A stretch of 64,000 bases of DNA from Tridacna crocea. Lineage: Eukaryota > Mollusca > Bivalvia > Cardiida > Cardiidae. Made by a program: the position numbers and the translations under genes. Shown here in pieces: positions 43,258 to 54,159 of the stretch. Within the stretch, counting starts at the first letter, position 1. Every line of letters begins with the position of its first letter. Below the pieces are notes generated by a model. That model was not told the DNA's origin. It did not search any database and was given only the letters and a program-made list of their open reading frames with translations. The stretch is from assembly GCA_943736015.1 (NCBI GenBank), contig OX031062.1:30787462-30851461 (forward strand), written 5' to 3'.

Positions 43258-43388
43258 GGAGTGGGATATCGTCTTATCCGACTGTAGTTCGAAGACTATA
43301 CAGCACATCCTGCGGAGTCTAATCCTGTCCCATATACTGTCAGCAAAATGTCGTCGAGACGCTCTTAGCAGCCTAAAGTTTAACCCCA

Positions 43389-43775
43389 TTAACTCTTTAC
43401 CAAACGGCAAAATCCTACAATGGTCCAAATTGAAAGCAATAATTGCAGACGACATGATAAACGTAACTGTGTGGTGGTGTCCGTGGTCGTGAGGTAGAGC
43501 GTCGGCCTCATTACCTAAAGGTCCTGAGTTCGATACCCGTGAGCCGATGTCACCTTTGGAATTTTTCATTGGCCTACACATTTGGCGCGAGTATTGCTGT
43601 AGTACCCACGAAGCAGAATCGAAAGAGATTTATATAAGTTGTAAGAAATTGATTCTCAATCATTGTAAAATAAATATGTTTAAACTAAGCTAAATGTAAC
43701 TCAAAAATCGAAACAGGTTTACAGCAAGGTAGAAAATATGTGGGCAAAGGAGAAAATGCCGGGTACAATTATCTA
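43389..43775 (+). mobile_element. Family A split by a SINE
   Basis: Left arm 43389-43468 (CTCTTTACCAAACGGC.., GCAGACGACATGATAAACG), remainder 43685-43775 (CTCAAAAATCG.., GAGAAAATGCCGGG). The SINE between has an 11-bp flank repeat. Confidence 0.82.
43469..43684 (+). mobile_element. tRNA-derived SINE with target-site duplication
   Basis: Head GTGGTCGTGAGGTAGAGCG (A box), GAGTTCGATACCC (B box). 3' part CGAAGCAGAATCGAAAGAGA. It is flanked by TAAACGTAACT on the left and TAAATGTAACT on the right. Confidence 0.88.
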
Positions 43776-43799
43776 ATCTCATGTTGTAGTTATCACCGG

Positions 43800-43975
43800 A
43801 AAAATGTTTTTGAAAACATTTTGAGAAAAAGAGTTCATACACGTCATAAGCATTTTCTCCCTTTTCCAAAATGTTTTCTATCCTCTCTAAGACCAGTTCA
43901 ATCATTTGATCCTTACCTAATTTGTCGTCTATTTTTTTGTTATTTTGACATTCTGACAAGTCTACAAGCTATTCT
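43800..43975 (-). mobile_element. Family A, diverged
   Basis: GAAAACATTTTGAGAAAAAG, core decayed, then TCCAAAATGTTTTCTATCC and a left-type arm remnant. Confidence 0.65.
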
Positions 43976-44034
43976 CTTATTCTTTTTTTTTTTCTGGTTA
44001 AGAATACAGTAAGAATGAAAAGATTTGATAAACC

Positions 44035-44236
44035 AGGATCCGTACTCAGCAACCATTCTTAAGAACGTTCTTTGTCCTAATCTTCAATATTGTCTGAGTG
44101 TGAAAGTAACAGAATATCTGATTGGCTAAACCGAATGGTTTAGCCAATCAGATATTCTGTTACTTTCACACTGATGATAATCTGGAGAGTAAGACTAAGA
44201 ATCTTCCTAAGAATAGTTGGAGAATACGGACCCTGC
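44035..44236. mobile_element. Family E CCAAT-palindrome MITE
   Basis: CCAGGATCCGTACTCAGC start, GGAGAATACGGACCCTG end. Core arms from GTGTGAAAGTAACAGAATAT through GATTGGCTAAACC, with an exact complement. Confidence 0.92.
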
Positions 44237-45218
44237 AGATTTATCAAATTATCAAACAAATACCACTTTCGAAATTCCTATTGCAAACAAGCATGAAAAA
44301 AGAATATACAGTAACATATGACAAGGAAGACTTTTTCCTTCTTACATTAAATGTCGTGCCATATATGGACAGTCTGGTCAAAGAGAGTTTCATGCACCGA
44401 GAGTTTAATTTGCGTGAAACATATTATGGCGCAAACATCTAAAACAACTGCGAAAACATAATGCATGTATGTACAAGAGAAATTGATTCTAAGTAGCATT
44501 TTTAGTGTGCTAAAATGTCATAAAATAATTACATAAAGTATCAAAATCACACATAAATGATTTATTATAAATATTGATAAAGTATCACAACTTTGACAGA
44601 AACTGATTCTTTTTTTCCTAGTTCTTTCTTTCCTGGCAAAAATTGATACTTTTTTCCGATACTTACTGACCATGGCTTTAATCCAAGATGTTGTGTTTCT
44701 GGAAGAGCAAAGTAGGTAACGATTTACAGAAAGAATAAAAAATGGGGAGGGGGGACGGGGTTAGTAGATAACGTATGTCAGTCTGCTTGAAGATCAGTTT
44801 GTTCCGAGTTGCCAGTTCTCTCCTAACTTCCTCATAAGAAGCACATAGAAAAACGAGATATCGCACACTTTAGAATTAAGAAAACACTTTCAACAATGAT
44901 AGAAGGCTTAAGAAGTAACGTTACTGGTAGTCTATACAAATATTGAAACTTTTTATTTTGTTCAATATGAACAAAACAGAATGAATATTGATAAATACAA
45001 TAAATGTACCCGCAAACAGGCGTGAAGGGCCCGATGAATAAACACGCCCACCATTTTGACCAATCGCAAACAACTGTTTATTCATTCGAGTATACCAATC
45101 CCAATAAAGTAGGTCATAAGCACGCGTATTCAGCTAAGCCTAATTTTCACGGTATTTCAGCTGAAAAAATAAAACACTTAATCAGTTAAACTTAATTTGA
45201 ACTGCAATAAACACTTTT
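44237..45218. other. No supported gene
   Basis: AT-rich intron sequence. The plus frame at 44122-44442 starts inside the family E element and has no domain. Confidence 0.4.
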
Positions 45219-45264
45219 TGTGTGTGTGTGTGGGTGGGTGGGTGGGTGGGTGTGTGTGTGTGTG
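45219..45264. repeat. TG/GGTG microsatellite
   Basis: (TG)n, (GGTG)n, (TG)n. Confidence 0.95.
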
Positions 45265-45565
45265 TACTCGATTCGTGACTTTAAGTGAATTTCATGAGGC
45301 AGTGTTGGAGTCAAATGCTTTTGTCTGCATTTCTGTCGGTAAACACGTTTGGACACTTCTATAAAAGGCAATTTAGAAAAAAAAACACTGCGGACAAACA
45401 GCCAGTCAGAGACAAACAATATTGTCCATTTCTTTTAAGAATACAAGGGTTTCTTTTTTACTTTTATTTGTAGGAGGAAAAGAGATAGAAGAGAAAACAG
45501 CGACCTAGACATAGAAAACGATAGTCAGACAGACAGAGAAATGTACTTAGTCGTTTGTATTGTTT

Positions 45566-45700
45566 TTAACGCCGTTTTGTACAAAATTTCAGTTATATCG
45601 TGGCGGTCTGTTCACATTTCTAATCTTGAGCTTCTTTCACCAGTACTTGGCACAATAATACTGGAAAACCTTTGGCTGCTGTCCTACTTAATTTTTTTCT
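45566..45700 (-). mobile_element. Degenerate SINE tail
   Basis: TAACGCCGTTTTGTAC and TTATATCGTGGCGGTC match the inverted tail of the SINE at 54679-54987. Confidence 0.6.
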
Positions 45701-45935
45701 ACTATCTCCACAATGTTATCAAACTGCAACGTAATAAAACTCAATTGCAGGTGGTAAATTGTTAATCTGGTAACTTATGAAGTTAACATCCGCCATCCCA
45801 TCAATTATTTGATAAACAATGAAGATTAGTCCTTCCAAAGCCATAGGCGAAACAGAATGTGCAGTCTGATCTTGGCCCTTTATCGTTCCCTAGCTTAGGA
45901 AAACCTTTTACTAGAAACAAAAATCTGAGTTTCAA

Positions 45936-46285
45936 TTAAGGTAAGACCTGTGTAATGGAAAACTGCTATTTCCACTGAAATATCTTTCTGCAAATTTAGC
46001 TGTAATTAAAAATGAGTATTATTGAGTTTACTTTCACCAATTCATTTCTTCCTTCTTTGAATTATCATTTATAAATCTAAAACCACTATTATCTCAATTC
46101 AAAAAGAGATAACAATTACCTCCCTTTTTAGAAATCTAACAAAAGTATCAAAAATTAATTTCAAGATAGACATAAACGGAATTTCTGATCCGTCAGAAAT
46201 GAGCAAAAACATTATTTCTGCATATCCATATCCATCAACCAATTAGAATTTTCACCGGAAGTGCATTACACAGGTCTTACCTTAA
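45936..46285. mobile_element. 350-bp TTAA-bounded element
   Basis: Perfect 22-bp inverted ends beginning TTAAGGTAAGACCTGTGTAA at 45936, complement ending at 46285. Interior AT-rich with CAATTCAAAAAGAGATAAC; no ORF. Only copy in the window. Confidence 0.82.
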
Positions 46286-46608
46286 TGTATTTTCAGCCGT
46301 CGAAAGCTGTCTCGTTTATGTCTTTGGCGCCAAAAATATTCAAACTACACTGCTAAAAAAAAACAAAGGTTTGCACAAAATTCGTTTGCACAAAAGATGT
46401 ATGGGCTGTTCCTGTCAAAGTCGCCTTTTTGATATTCCAGGCAGGTTTTTAAGGGAATCAGTGGTGTCATTTTCTCTTCTCGTTTCCTTTTTCACTAGAT
46501 TTGACAAAAATATCCACAAAAATTTTGGAAGAATAGGAGTTGTTCAACAAAAGAACAAGAAAAAAAAGACAATCTTCTTGACTATTTTCTTAATATGGCT
46601 TATCAGCA

Positions 46609-46839
46609 TTTTACCTTTTACCTGATATGCCAATTTGAGGCTCTTCCATTTCAGCAGCAAATAAAGATAAGATGTCAAAAATATGGACAAATGAAGATAC
46701 AAATATCTGATTGAGTGGAAAACATTGTGGGAAAGGGAGAAATTGCTCGTAACGAGCAATTTCTCCTTTTCCCACAATGTTTTCAAAAGCTGTGTGTTGT
46801 TGATACATCAAAATGAGTATCTATGGAGTAAAGGGTTAA
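46609..46839. mobile_element. Family A relative with alternative core
   Basis: CTTTTACCTGATATGCCAAT start (also seen as a fragment at 20229-20285), core AAATTGCTCGTAACGAGCAAT, end ATGGAGTAAAGGGTTAA. Confidence 0.85.
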
Positions 46840-46982
46840 AAATTAAAAGCAAACAAACAAGAAAGGTATTGAACTATTTCGTCTTGTAAGAGTTGATGAT
46901 TTTCAGAGCAGAAAGACTGTGTGTTTATCAAAATGAAAGATTAGAATTGGGGTATTTGTGTGTTACTTTAATTCTTTTGAGC

Positions 46983-47290
46983 AGGGTATGTTGTACTTCC
47001 GTATTTCGTAACATTCTTCAGAATTTTCTACATTTGTAATTTACACAACTTCTGATTGGCTAAACCATTCGGTTTAGCCAATCAGAAGTTGTGTTACTTA
47101 CAAATTTAGAAAACCCTGGAGAATAGGACTAAGAACATTTTGACATTTTGACAAGTCTACAAGAGACAACTTCTGATTGGCTAAACCATTCGATATATCC
47201 AATCAGAAGTTGTGTTACTTAGAAATTTAGAAAACCTTGGAGAACAAGACTAAGAACATCCTCAAGAATGGTTGGTGAATACGTGCCCTA
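46983..47290. mobile_element. Family E with duplicated core
   Basis: CTTCTGATTGGCTAAACC / GGTTTAGCCAATCAGAAG at 47049-47088; a second core at 47170-47212 with one arm mutated. Ends GGTTGGTGAATACGTGCCCT. Confidence 0.83.
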
Positions 47291-47324
47291 ATGTGTCTCA
47301 AAAAATCATTTTTTGTCTTTGATA

Positions 47325-47455
47325 CAGAAGAAAATCTTGTGGAAAAAGGAGAAAATACTGGTTACCAGCAATTTCTCCTTTTCCAAGAAGATTTTAAAAT
47401 TTCTTCCTCCTGTGGGTTGTGGAAATTTGGGCTTGTGTCAGGTAAAGGATTAATC
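47325..47455 (+). mobile_element. Family A, left truncated
   Basis: GAAAATACTGGTTACCAGCA core, right arm poorly kept, end GGTAAAGGATTAA. Confidence 0.72.
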
Positions 47456-47472
47456 CCATGGGTCATTATAAG

Positions 47473-47700
47473 CCGGAAGAAGACAAAGTAATCGCATGTA
47501 TATGTCATCGGGAATAATTACGGAATAAAGATTTGCCTCTCTACCAAATATCTCGAGTTTTAACAACCCCGAAATGGAAGAAGCCGGAAGAAGACAAAGT
47601 AATCGCATGTACGAGTATAATTATGTCATCGGAAAGAATTACGGAATAAAGAGTTGACTCTTTACCAAATATCTCGAGTTTTAATGACCCCCGAATAGAG
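47473..47700. repeat. 111-bp tandem duplication
   Basis: CCGGAAGAAGACAAAGTAAT at 47473 and 47584, each followed by TACCAAATATCTCGAGTTTT. Confidence 0.85.
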
Positions 47701-47707
47701 CGATTTT

Positions 47708-47945
47708 TTAACCCTTTACCAAACAATCCCTGTTTTTAGGACCCTGAGATAGAAGCCTTTTGGAAACGTTTTAGGCAGAGGAGGAAATGCTGGTAATTAG
47801 AGACTAGCGGCATTTTTTTTTCTCCTTCATCCACAATGTTTTTTATGCAATCAAAGACAGAAATACTCATCTAAGCAACATTTGATTTGTTATCTGAAAT
47901 GGCTTTCAATTTGGTTGAGCGCAAAATTTTGTTTCCTGGGGTTTT
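47708..47945 (-). mobile_element. Family A, hairpin disrupted
   Basis: TTAACCCTTTACCAAACAAT start; core interrupted by an AGAGACTAGCGG insertion; right end decayed. Confidence 0.75.
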
Positions 47946-48009
47946 TCATAGTATTTTAAAAAGCCTTCACCTCAAAATCGTTAAAACTCAGGATTTGTCT
48001 GTAAATGGT

Positions 48010-48242
48010 TACACACTCTATTACTACACAATTCCTACCTTTGACGCCCCTGAAAAAGAATCTTGTAGAAAACATTGTGGGAAAAGGAGAAAATGATGGT
48101 AACCAGCATTTTCTCCTTTTCCCAAAATGTTTTCTACCCTTCACAAAACAAATTTAAAATTTTCAGTCACTTCTATTTTGTCGTCTGCAAATGCTTTCGA
48201 TTTGGACAAACCTAAAAATTTTGTCGTTTGGTAATGAGTTAA
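48010..48242 (-). mobile_element. Family A MITE
   Basis: CTCTATTACTACACAATTCC start; core ATGGTAACCAGC; end GGTAATGAGTTAA. Confidence 0.86.
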
Positions 48243-48511
48243 GTCATTTAGCTCCATACTGAACAACAGAAACATTTAGGTTTTTTTTTCATACTGAAAG
48301 TTTTTTAATATAACCCTTTTAGATCTTGCTAAAATAGTAGCTACCGCCTTTGGAGCCAAAAAGAACATTGCGAACAAAGCACGAAAAGCTATTCTTATGC
48401 TGTAATTGCCACCTTTTACCACGATATTTTCAACCGTTTTCTTCGGCACAGTGAAGTAACAATACCTGACCATTGGATAAAAGGTCTATATAGACTATAG
48501 CCCATTCTATC

Positions 48512-48740
48512 TTAACTCTTTCCCAAATGACAAAATTTTAGACTGGCACAAATTGAAAGCACTTGCAGACGACAAAATAAACGTAACTCAAAAATTGAAA
48601 TTTGTTTGCAGCAAGGTATAAAACATTGTGGGAAAAGGAGAAAATGCTGGTTACCAGCATTTTCTCCTTTTCCCACAATGTTTTCAAAAGGCTTCTGTGT
48701 CAGGGTCGTAAAAAGCAGGGATTGTTTGGTAAAGGGTTAA
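48512..48740 (+). mobile_element. Family A TTAA foldback MITE, well preserved
   Basis: All parts intact: TTAACTCTTTCCCAAATGAC, AAATTGAAAGCACTTGCAGA, hairpin, GGGATTGTTTGGTAAAGGG and TTAA. Confidence 0.93.
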
Positions 48741-48892
48741 AGGCGTCTGGTTGTTTCATTCATTTCTATACTAACTTATTTTCAATCAACCAAATATATT
48801 ATCAAAGTACATGTATCTATCCATAAATATCACGAAATGATAAAAAAAACAAACAAACATGATAAATAGTTATAATTACATAGTTTTGCTAA

Positions 48893-48935
48893 ATGTGAAG
48901 ATCAAGATCAGACTGCACAGAACGTGATCTTCAAT
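48893..48935. repeat. Family D fragment
   Basis: GATCAAGATCAGACTGCAC followed at once by GTGATCTTCAA; a contracted hairpin. Confidence 0.55.
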
Positions 48936-49129
48936 TAACAGTTTTATTTTTATATCTATCTCTATAGGCCTAATGCTTATTTAAATTTGTTTTATTCTAC
49001 AGTAAATCTAATTTATTTTGCGCTATAAAACTCTATTGTAGTTCAATTTAAGAAGCGGCCATTAACAGTCTGGTGCGACATTGGCCCTTTTGTGGTACCA
49101 TTTCTCAGCGTTTCACCTTTAACACCTAA

Positions 49130-49323
49130 ACGTTTACCAAACAATCCCTTCAGATAGAAGCCTTTTGAAAACATTGTGGGAAAAGGAGAAAATGCTGATA
49201 ACAATAATAATCATTTTCTACCCTCTCCAACTCAAATTTCAATTTTTGATTCAGATTTATTTTGTCGTCTGCAAATCTTTCATTATGGACCAGTCTAAAA
49301 GTTTTGTTGTTTGGTAAAGGGAC
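49130..49323 (-). mobile_element. Family A with deleted hairpin arm
   Basis: TTTACCAAACAATCCC start; AAAATGCTGATAACAATAAT in place of the second arm; end GGTAAAGGGACAA. Confidence 0.78.
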
Positions 49324-49553
49324 AAAGTGACAAAACATCACAATAAAAAGACAGGTGTTTTGACCGGCATTTCACGGGATTAGATATGGACGGTATTGGT
49401 TCAAGATCAGACACGTTGCTCGATGATGTTTGTTGGTTTATCCAAGTCCTGAAATTCGTTTTTCAATATCATTCGAGCGTTGCTCTGACGAATGGGGGAC
49501 TCATTGCATATCCGTGACGTTTGTTCCAAATCAAGTCATCACATCACATTTAC

Positions 49554-49782
49554 TTAACCCTTTACCACACAATCCCTGGTTTTTACGACTCTGAGAAAGA
49601 AGCCTTTTGAAAACATTGCAGGAAAAGGAGAAAATGCTGGTAACCAGCATTTTCTCCTTTTCCCGCAATGTTTTCTATCCTGCTTGAAACATCTTTCAAG
49701 TTTTGAGTTACTTTTGTTTTGTCGTCTGCAAGTGCTTTCAGTTCGGACCAGTCTAAAATTTTGTCGTTTGGGAAAGGGTTAA
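49554..49782 (-). mobile_element. Family A, first of a TTAA-sharing pair
   Basis: Complete 229 bp; core intact; TTAA 49779-49782 shared with the next copy in the same orientation. Confidence 0.92.
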
Positions 49783-50008
49783 CCCTTTACCACACAATCT
49801 CTACTTTTAACGACCCAGAAAGAAAAGTGCTTTTGAAAAGATTGAGGAAAAAGGAGAAAATGCTGGTTACCAGCATTTTCTCCTTTTTCCACAATGTTTT
49901 CTGCCATATTAAAGACAGAAATCACTCATTCACAACATTTGAATTGTCGTCTGCAAATGCTTTCAATTTGATCCAGTCCAAAATTTTATCGTTTAGTTAA
50001 AAAGTTAA
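49779..50008 (-). mobile_element. Family A, second of a TTAA-sharing pair
   Basis: Complete 230 bp; TTAACCCTTTACCACACAAT start; core intact; end AAAAAGTTAA. Confidence 0.9.
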
Positions 50009-50147
50009 ACGCTTGATAAACAATTTCTCTACGAAAAGGCAGTTCAGTTCTGGTGTCGTCTATAGTTTGGAAAAAAGTTAACAACCCACTAGATTATAAA
50101 ATACATTGAACCTTTGAGCTGCAGAATATTAACCAATAGCAAAAATG

Positions 50148-50205
50148 TCGGCCCAGGTCAACCTCAGGCTGACCTGAATCGATACTTATCAACTTTTCGC
50201 AGATC
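50148..50205. repeat. Family G hairpin, contracted
   Basis: GGCCCAGGTCAACCTCAGGCTGACCTG: the loop is nearly lost. TCGATACTTATCAAC follows. Confidence 0.55.
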
Positions 50206-50234
50206 TATACGAAAAGCCATCTTTTCAGAGAGCA

Positions 50235-50345
50235 TGACTTATGGTAGTTACATCCAAGCATGCAGACATTGCATCTATTCATGCTTTTCTGGAGAGCGTT
50301 TTACTGGTATTTCGCACAACCTTTTTTACCAAGCCACAAGTTTCT
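50235..50345 (-). mobile_element. Degenerate SINE body
   Basis: CATGCTTTTCTGGAGAGCG and GGTATTTCGCACAACCTTTT match the inverted body of the SINE at 54679. Confidence 0.6.
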
Positions 50346-50368
50346 ATCCTACCTATATAAACATGTCT

Positions 50369-50922
50369 TTAAAGGTGGCCTCCCAGATTTTGCGGACAAA
50401 ATTTAAAAAAAAAAAATACAATAAAAAAATCCCCAAAGCCTTTTAATTTTTATTCATAAAACCCCAGTACTCCAAAACCATCCGACAACAAGAGAAATTA
50501 GAGATTTACTACGGCCCAGATGAACACCGACGGGAAACACAGTCTATTTTTACAGGAGCAACTCGCTCATTTACATACCGGAAATTCACAGACGAAGCTT
50601 CAAACATAGCATCCGAAGAAGACAATATGGAAAATAATTACATATTTGTTAATATGTTATGGAATTTAAGCGTCATTAGTCACGTGCCAGTCATTTGACA
50701 TTCTCACAATGCTTTTTTGATTTCTGGCGCGAAATTTAAAAATACATTAAAAAGGCTATGCAGACCTTTAGGGGAACACTACCAAAAAGATTCTTTCTTT
50801 TTTTGTAATTTTATGATTCTTAATTATTGATGATTTGTATTGCTTTTTCATAAAAATTTCAGTGATATATATTTTTTTTTTAAATTTGTTGAGATGTGAA
50901 AAATCTAAATGTCCACCTTTAA
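50369..50922 (-). mobile_element. Family J, 554-bp TTAA-bounded element
   Basis: TTAAAGGTGGCC start and GTCCACCTTTAA end. It is the reverse complement of 60394-60947, which is also exactly 554 bp. Interior includes GAAATTAGAGATTTACTACG and CATTAGTCACGTGCCAGTCA. No ORF. Confidence 0.9.
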
Positions 50923-51060
50923 GCGTTACCCCAGGAGAAAAGAGTTAATCCTGTCGCATGACAATTATCAGCCCTCGGAAAGAATTTGGCAGCCAGCTAT
51001 CCCTAGGTTTAAGCCATTTTCGTTGTCAAATGAACGATGGTATTTGGTAATTGTAGAATT

Positions 51061-51236
51061 CATGGTTTTGAGGTAGAGTGTCGACCTCGTAACCAAAAGT
51101 CCCGGGTTCGATGCCCGGGATCTCAGGCGCTGTGGGATTGAGTCCCAGTCCAGATAAGCTCTTATTGTGGTTGGATGATAGTCATCGCGACAGAATTCAA
51201 GCTGCAAAGGGGTGCCAAGGGCTCGGGGAAAAAGTC
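51061..51236 (+). mobile_element. SINE head and body fragment
   Basis: GAGGTAGAGTGTCGACCTCG, then GGGTTCGATGCCCGGG (B box), body TAGTCATCGCGACAGAATTC. Confidence 0.75.
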
Positions 51237-51288
51237 ACGTTTTTTTTTTTTTGCAAAGTTCTTGTAAAACAACGCTTTTAAAGTATGA

Positions 51289-51445
51289 GGTAACTTTCTT
51301 TCCGGCGTATTTTCGCCTCTCACCTCTGCTGAAGCATGTTAGAAAAGTAGTCGGTGGCTTTGGAATGAAAATTGTGTTAGTACTGGTATGAGAAAGCCAG
51401 GAAAAACATGTGCGTCACCACCCCGATACAACCAACCAACCAACT
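51289..51445 (+). mobile_element. SINE body fragment, family of 28117
   Basis: CTTTCTTTCCGGCGTATTTT to CCGATACAACCAACCAACC. Confidence 0.78.
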
Positions 51446-51500
51446 GGCGCAAAACGTGCAGGCTGATCTTAACCTATAGTGTTCGGCCAAAAAAGCCATA
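51446..51500. repeat. Family D half-hairpin
   Basis: GGCGCAAAACGTGCAGGCTG and ATCTTAACCTATAGTGTTCG. Confidence 0.5.
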
Positions 51501-51580
51501 CTGAAGCCCTTGTTAAAGGATAGATATTGAGTTACTATGTTGATAAAAAATCACTGTTTATCAATTCTTTCAATGATATG

Positions 51581-51828
51581 ACCTGCAACACACGGAAAGG
51601 GGCATTTGGATATTTGCGAAAGCGTCGTCTCGGATTAGCCTGCGCTTTCCGCGCAGGCTAATCCGAGACAACTCTTTCCGCCGGCGTTCTTTTGTCATCT
51701 TTTGTTTTGTGCAAGTCTACTGAAGATAATCGTAAAGTGCCGACTCTAATTAGCTCTCTCGGTCTGCACAGGCTGATCCAAGAGAACTTTAAACGCAAAT
51801 GTCTTATGCCCTTTTTCGCGTGTTAAAG
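51581..51828 (+). mobile_element. Family F foldback element
   Basis: CTGCAACACACGGAAAGG start; first hairpin GGATTAGCCTGCGC / GCGCAGGCTAATCC intact, second decayed; end TTTTTCGCGTGTTAAAGG. Confidence 0.84.
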
Positions 51829-51933
51829 GACATACCGGTATATAAAGGACAATATTAACGGTGTTATCTGTAGATAAAGCGTAATCGTGATGAATACAAA
51901 CATGTTCAATAATTTTTACTTGCAGTTGACCCA

Positions 51934-53518
51934 TTAAGGTTCATGTAAAGTGTTTATTTTGCTTAATTTCATATGTGAATAATTCTGTAATTATTAAAAT
52001 TTGTCCAGGAAAACCATATATTAAATTGAAGCTCTGGATGAGTACAAGCTGTTTTACCTAATTATACCAACTGGCCTTACATAACAAAACTAAAACATTG
52101 CAGAAAAAGATGACATCGTTTAAAACCTACAAAATAATAATGACATAACAAAATTGCTTAAGTTTTGGAGAAAACACAGGCTATGGTACATACCAGGTAC
52201 TGCTACTACCAAAAATCCTATAGTTTCTTTAAAAAGGCACATATTTAAGTCAGAAAGTTTGACATTTTTCCCTTATTGAAATGTCAACCATGTTTGACCT
52301 ACTTTTTTTTAGTAACAGGTATGGTGTCTCCACAGGATCAAAATGTACAAGTGGTTGTGTGTAATAAACTTTCATTAGTATTACCTGAACAAATTGACAT
52401 GAAATAAATGACCTCAATTACCATATATATTACACGCTAGATTTATTGTTCTAACTTGGCTCCGGCTAATGTCGTCTGCATGCGGAACTATGTGCATGTT
52501 TCTAAACTCTTTATGCTTAGATTTATAGTGCTTTTAAAGAATACTTGAAATACCTGAAATAACCATTATATTGTTGGTTTAAATTGGTCATACATGGTGG
52601 GCGACTTAGATCTGTGATGCACTTTCTGTGCAGCCTGATTTTAATTTATGCCAACCACAAAACTTTTTATTTTGACTAAGGCGCAGTAAGGGTCAAACCC
52701 GACATTTACCGATAACAGAGTTTCTGTACAGTCCGATTATACCCGATGGTTTAAATATTCACGTTTTAATTACTCTTTGCATAAAGGTCAATATCAGGTC
52801 AATTTATTCCAGTAATAATTTTAGATAAAAATGACCTGTACAAGTGAAATTTCCATGTCCACTTCCAAACTCTTTCTCAAAAACAGTACCCCCACTACCC
52901 CATCACACACACAAAAAGAACAATGAAAAAAATGCTTATGTCAAAAATTGATTCTAAATCCTATCTACCAGACTGGTAACACCTTTTGTAACTGCTGTTT
53001 TTGAGGAAGGGTTTGGACGTAGACATGGAAATTTCACTTGTTCAAGTCATTTTTATTTGTTTTATTATCTAAAATTACTAATGAAATTATGCACAACCAC
53101 TTATACATTTTGATCCTGTGGAGACACCATACCTGTTACTAAAACAAAAGTAGTTCAAACATGGCTGACAATTCAATAAGGGAAAAATGTCAAAGTTTCT
53201 GACTTAAATATGTGCCTTTTTAAAGAAAATATAGGATTTTTGGTAGTAGCAGTACCTGGTATGTACCATAGCCTGTGTTTTCTCCAAAACTTAAGCAATT
53301 TTGTTAAGTCATTATTATTTTGTAGGTTTTAAACGATGTCATCTTTTTCTGCAATGTTTTAGTTTTATTATATAAGGCCAGTAGGTATAATTAGGTAAAA
53401 CAGCTTGTACTCATCCAGAGCTTCAATTTAATATATGGTTTTCCTGGACAAATTTTAATAATTACAGAATTATTGACGTATGAAATTAAGCAAAATAAAC
53501 ACTTTACATGAACCTTAA
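51934..53518. mobile_element. 1,585-bp TTAA-bounded long foldback element
   Basis: Left arm from TTAAGGTTCATGTAAAGTGT (51934) is mirrored by ACACTTTACATGAACCTTAA ending at 53518. Arms of about 480 bp differ at few sites (roughly 95% alike by eye). An inner inverted pair, GTGAAATTTCCATGTCCAC / GACATGGAAATTTCAC, lies at about 52845 and 53020. No coding region. Family unknown. Confidence 0.9.
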
Positions 53519-53679
53519 CAGTTGCTAAACCAGATATTAAAACTGTTCCAATTGACTGTACATGGAGGAACACTTTTAAAAAGTATAGGACAAATGTTGT
53601 CTTTGAATGGAAAATGTTAAGAAGGCTCGCTTGCCTGTTGTACTCTGACCGTCCCTCCGTCCACCCACGAGCCCGCCTT

Positions 53680-53768
53680 CGCTCTCTCTCTCTCTCTCTC
53701 CCTCCCTCTCTCTCCCCCGTCTCTCTCTCTCTCTCCCTCCCTCCTGTCCCTCTCACTTTGTCTCTCCT

Positions 53769-53815
<47 letters not shown>

Positions 53816-53848
53816 GTCTGTCCCTCTCTCTGTCTCTGTCTGTCTCTC

Positions 53849-53898
<50 letters not shown>

Positions 53899-54037
53899 CT
53901 TTTCTGTCTTTAATCAGAAATATTTTCCTTCACTCTAGCTCTCTCTGTCTCTGTCTCCCTCTCTTTGTGTGTCTCTCTCTCGCTCTTTCCGTCTCTCTCC
54001 CCCTCTCCATCTCTCCCTCCCTCTCTCTTTCTCTCGT
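53680..54037. repeat. CT/GTCT microsatellite, two blocks
   Basis: 53680-53896 and 53934-54037, CT-rich with GTCT tracts. The 53614-53913 open frame is encoded by the repeat. Confidence 0.95.
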
Positions 54038-54159
54038 GCCATGCCATAACGGCAAAAAAATGAAATTAAGTCTAGCCTTACGAACTTAAATATTTTCGTT
54101 CACCATGGGATTGAATACGAATTATGCATGTACATAGCTAAAACAATTAATTCAGTTTA

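Noticed and set aside
44122-44442. 106-codon plus-strand open frame
   Set aside because: It begins in the family E palindrome and has no recognisable features.
53391-53913. Ser/Leu- or Arg/Glu-rich frames as low-complexity proteins
   Set aside because: Encoded by the CT microsatellite; the same effect occurs at 20861-21195 and 43093-43581.
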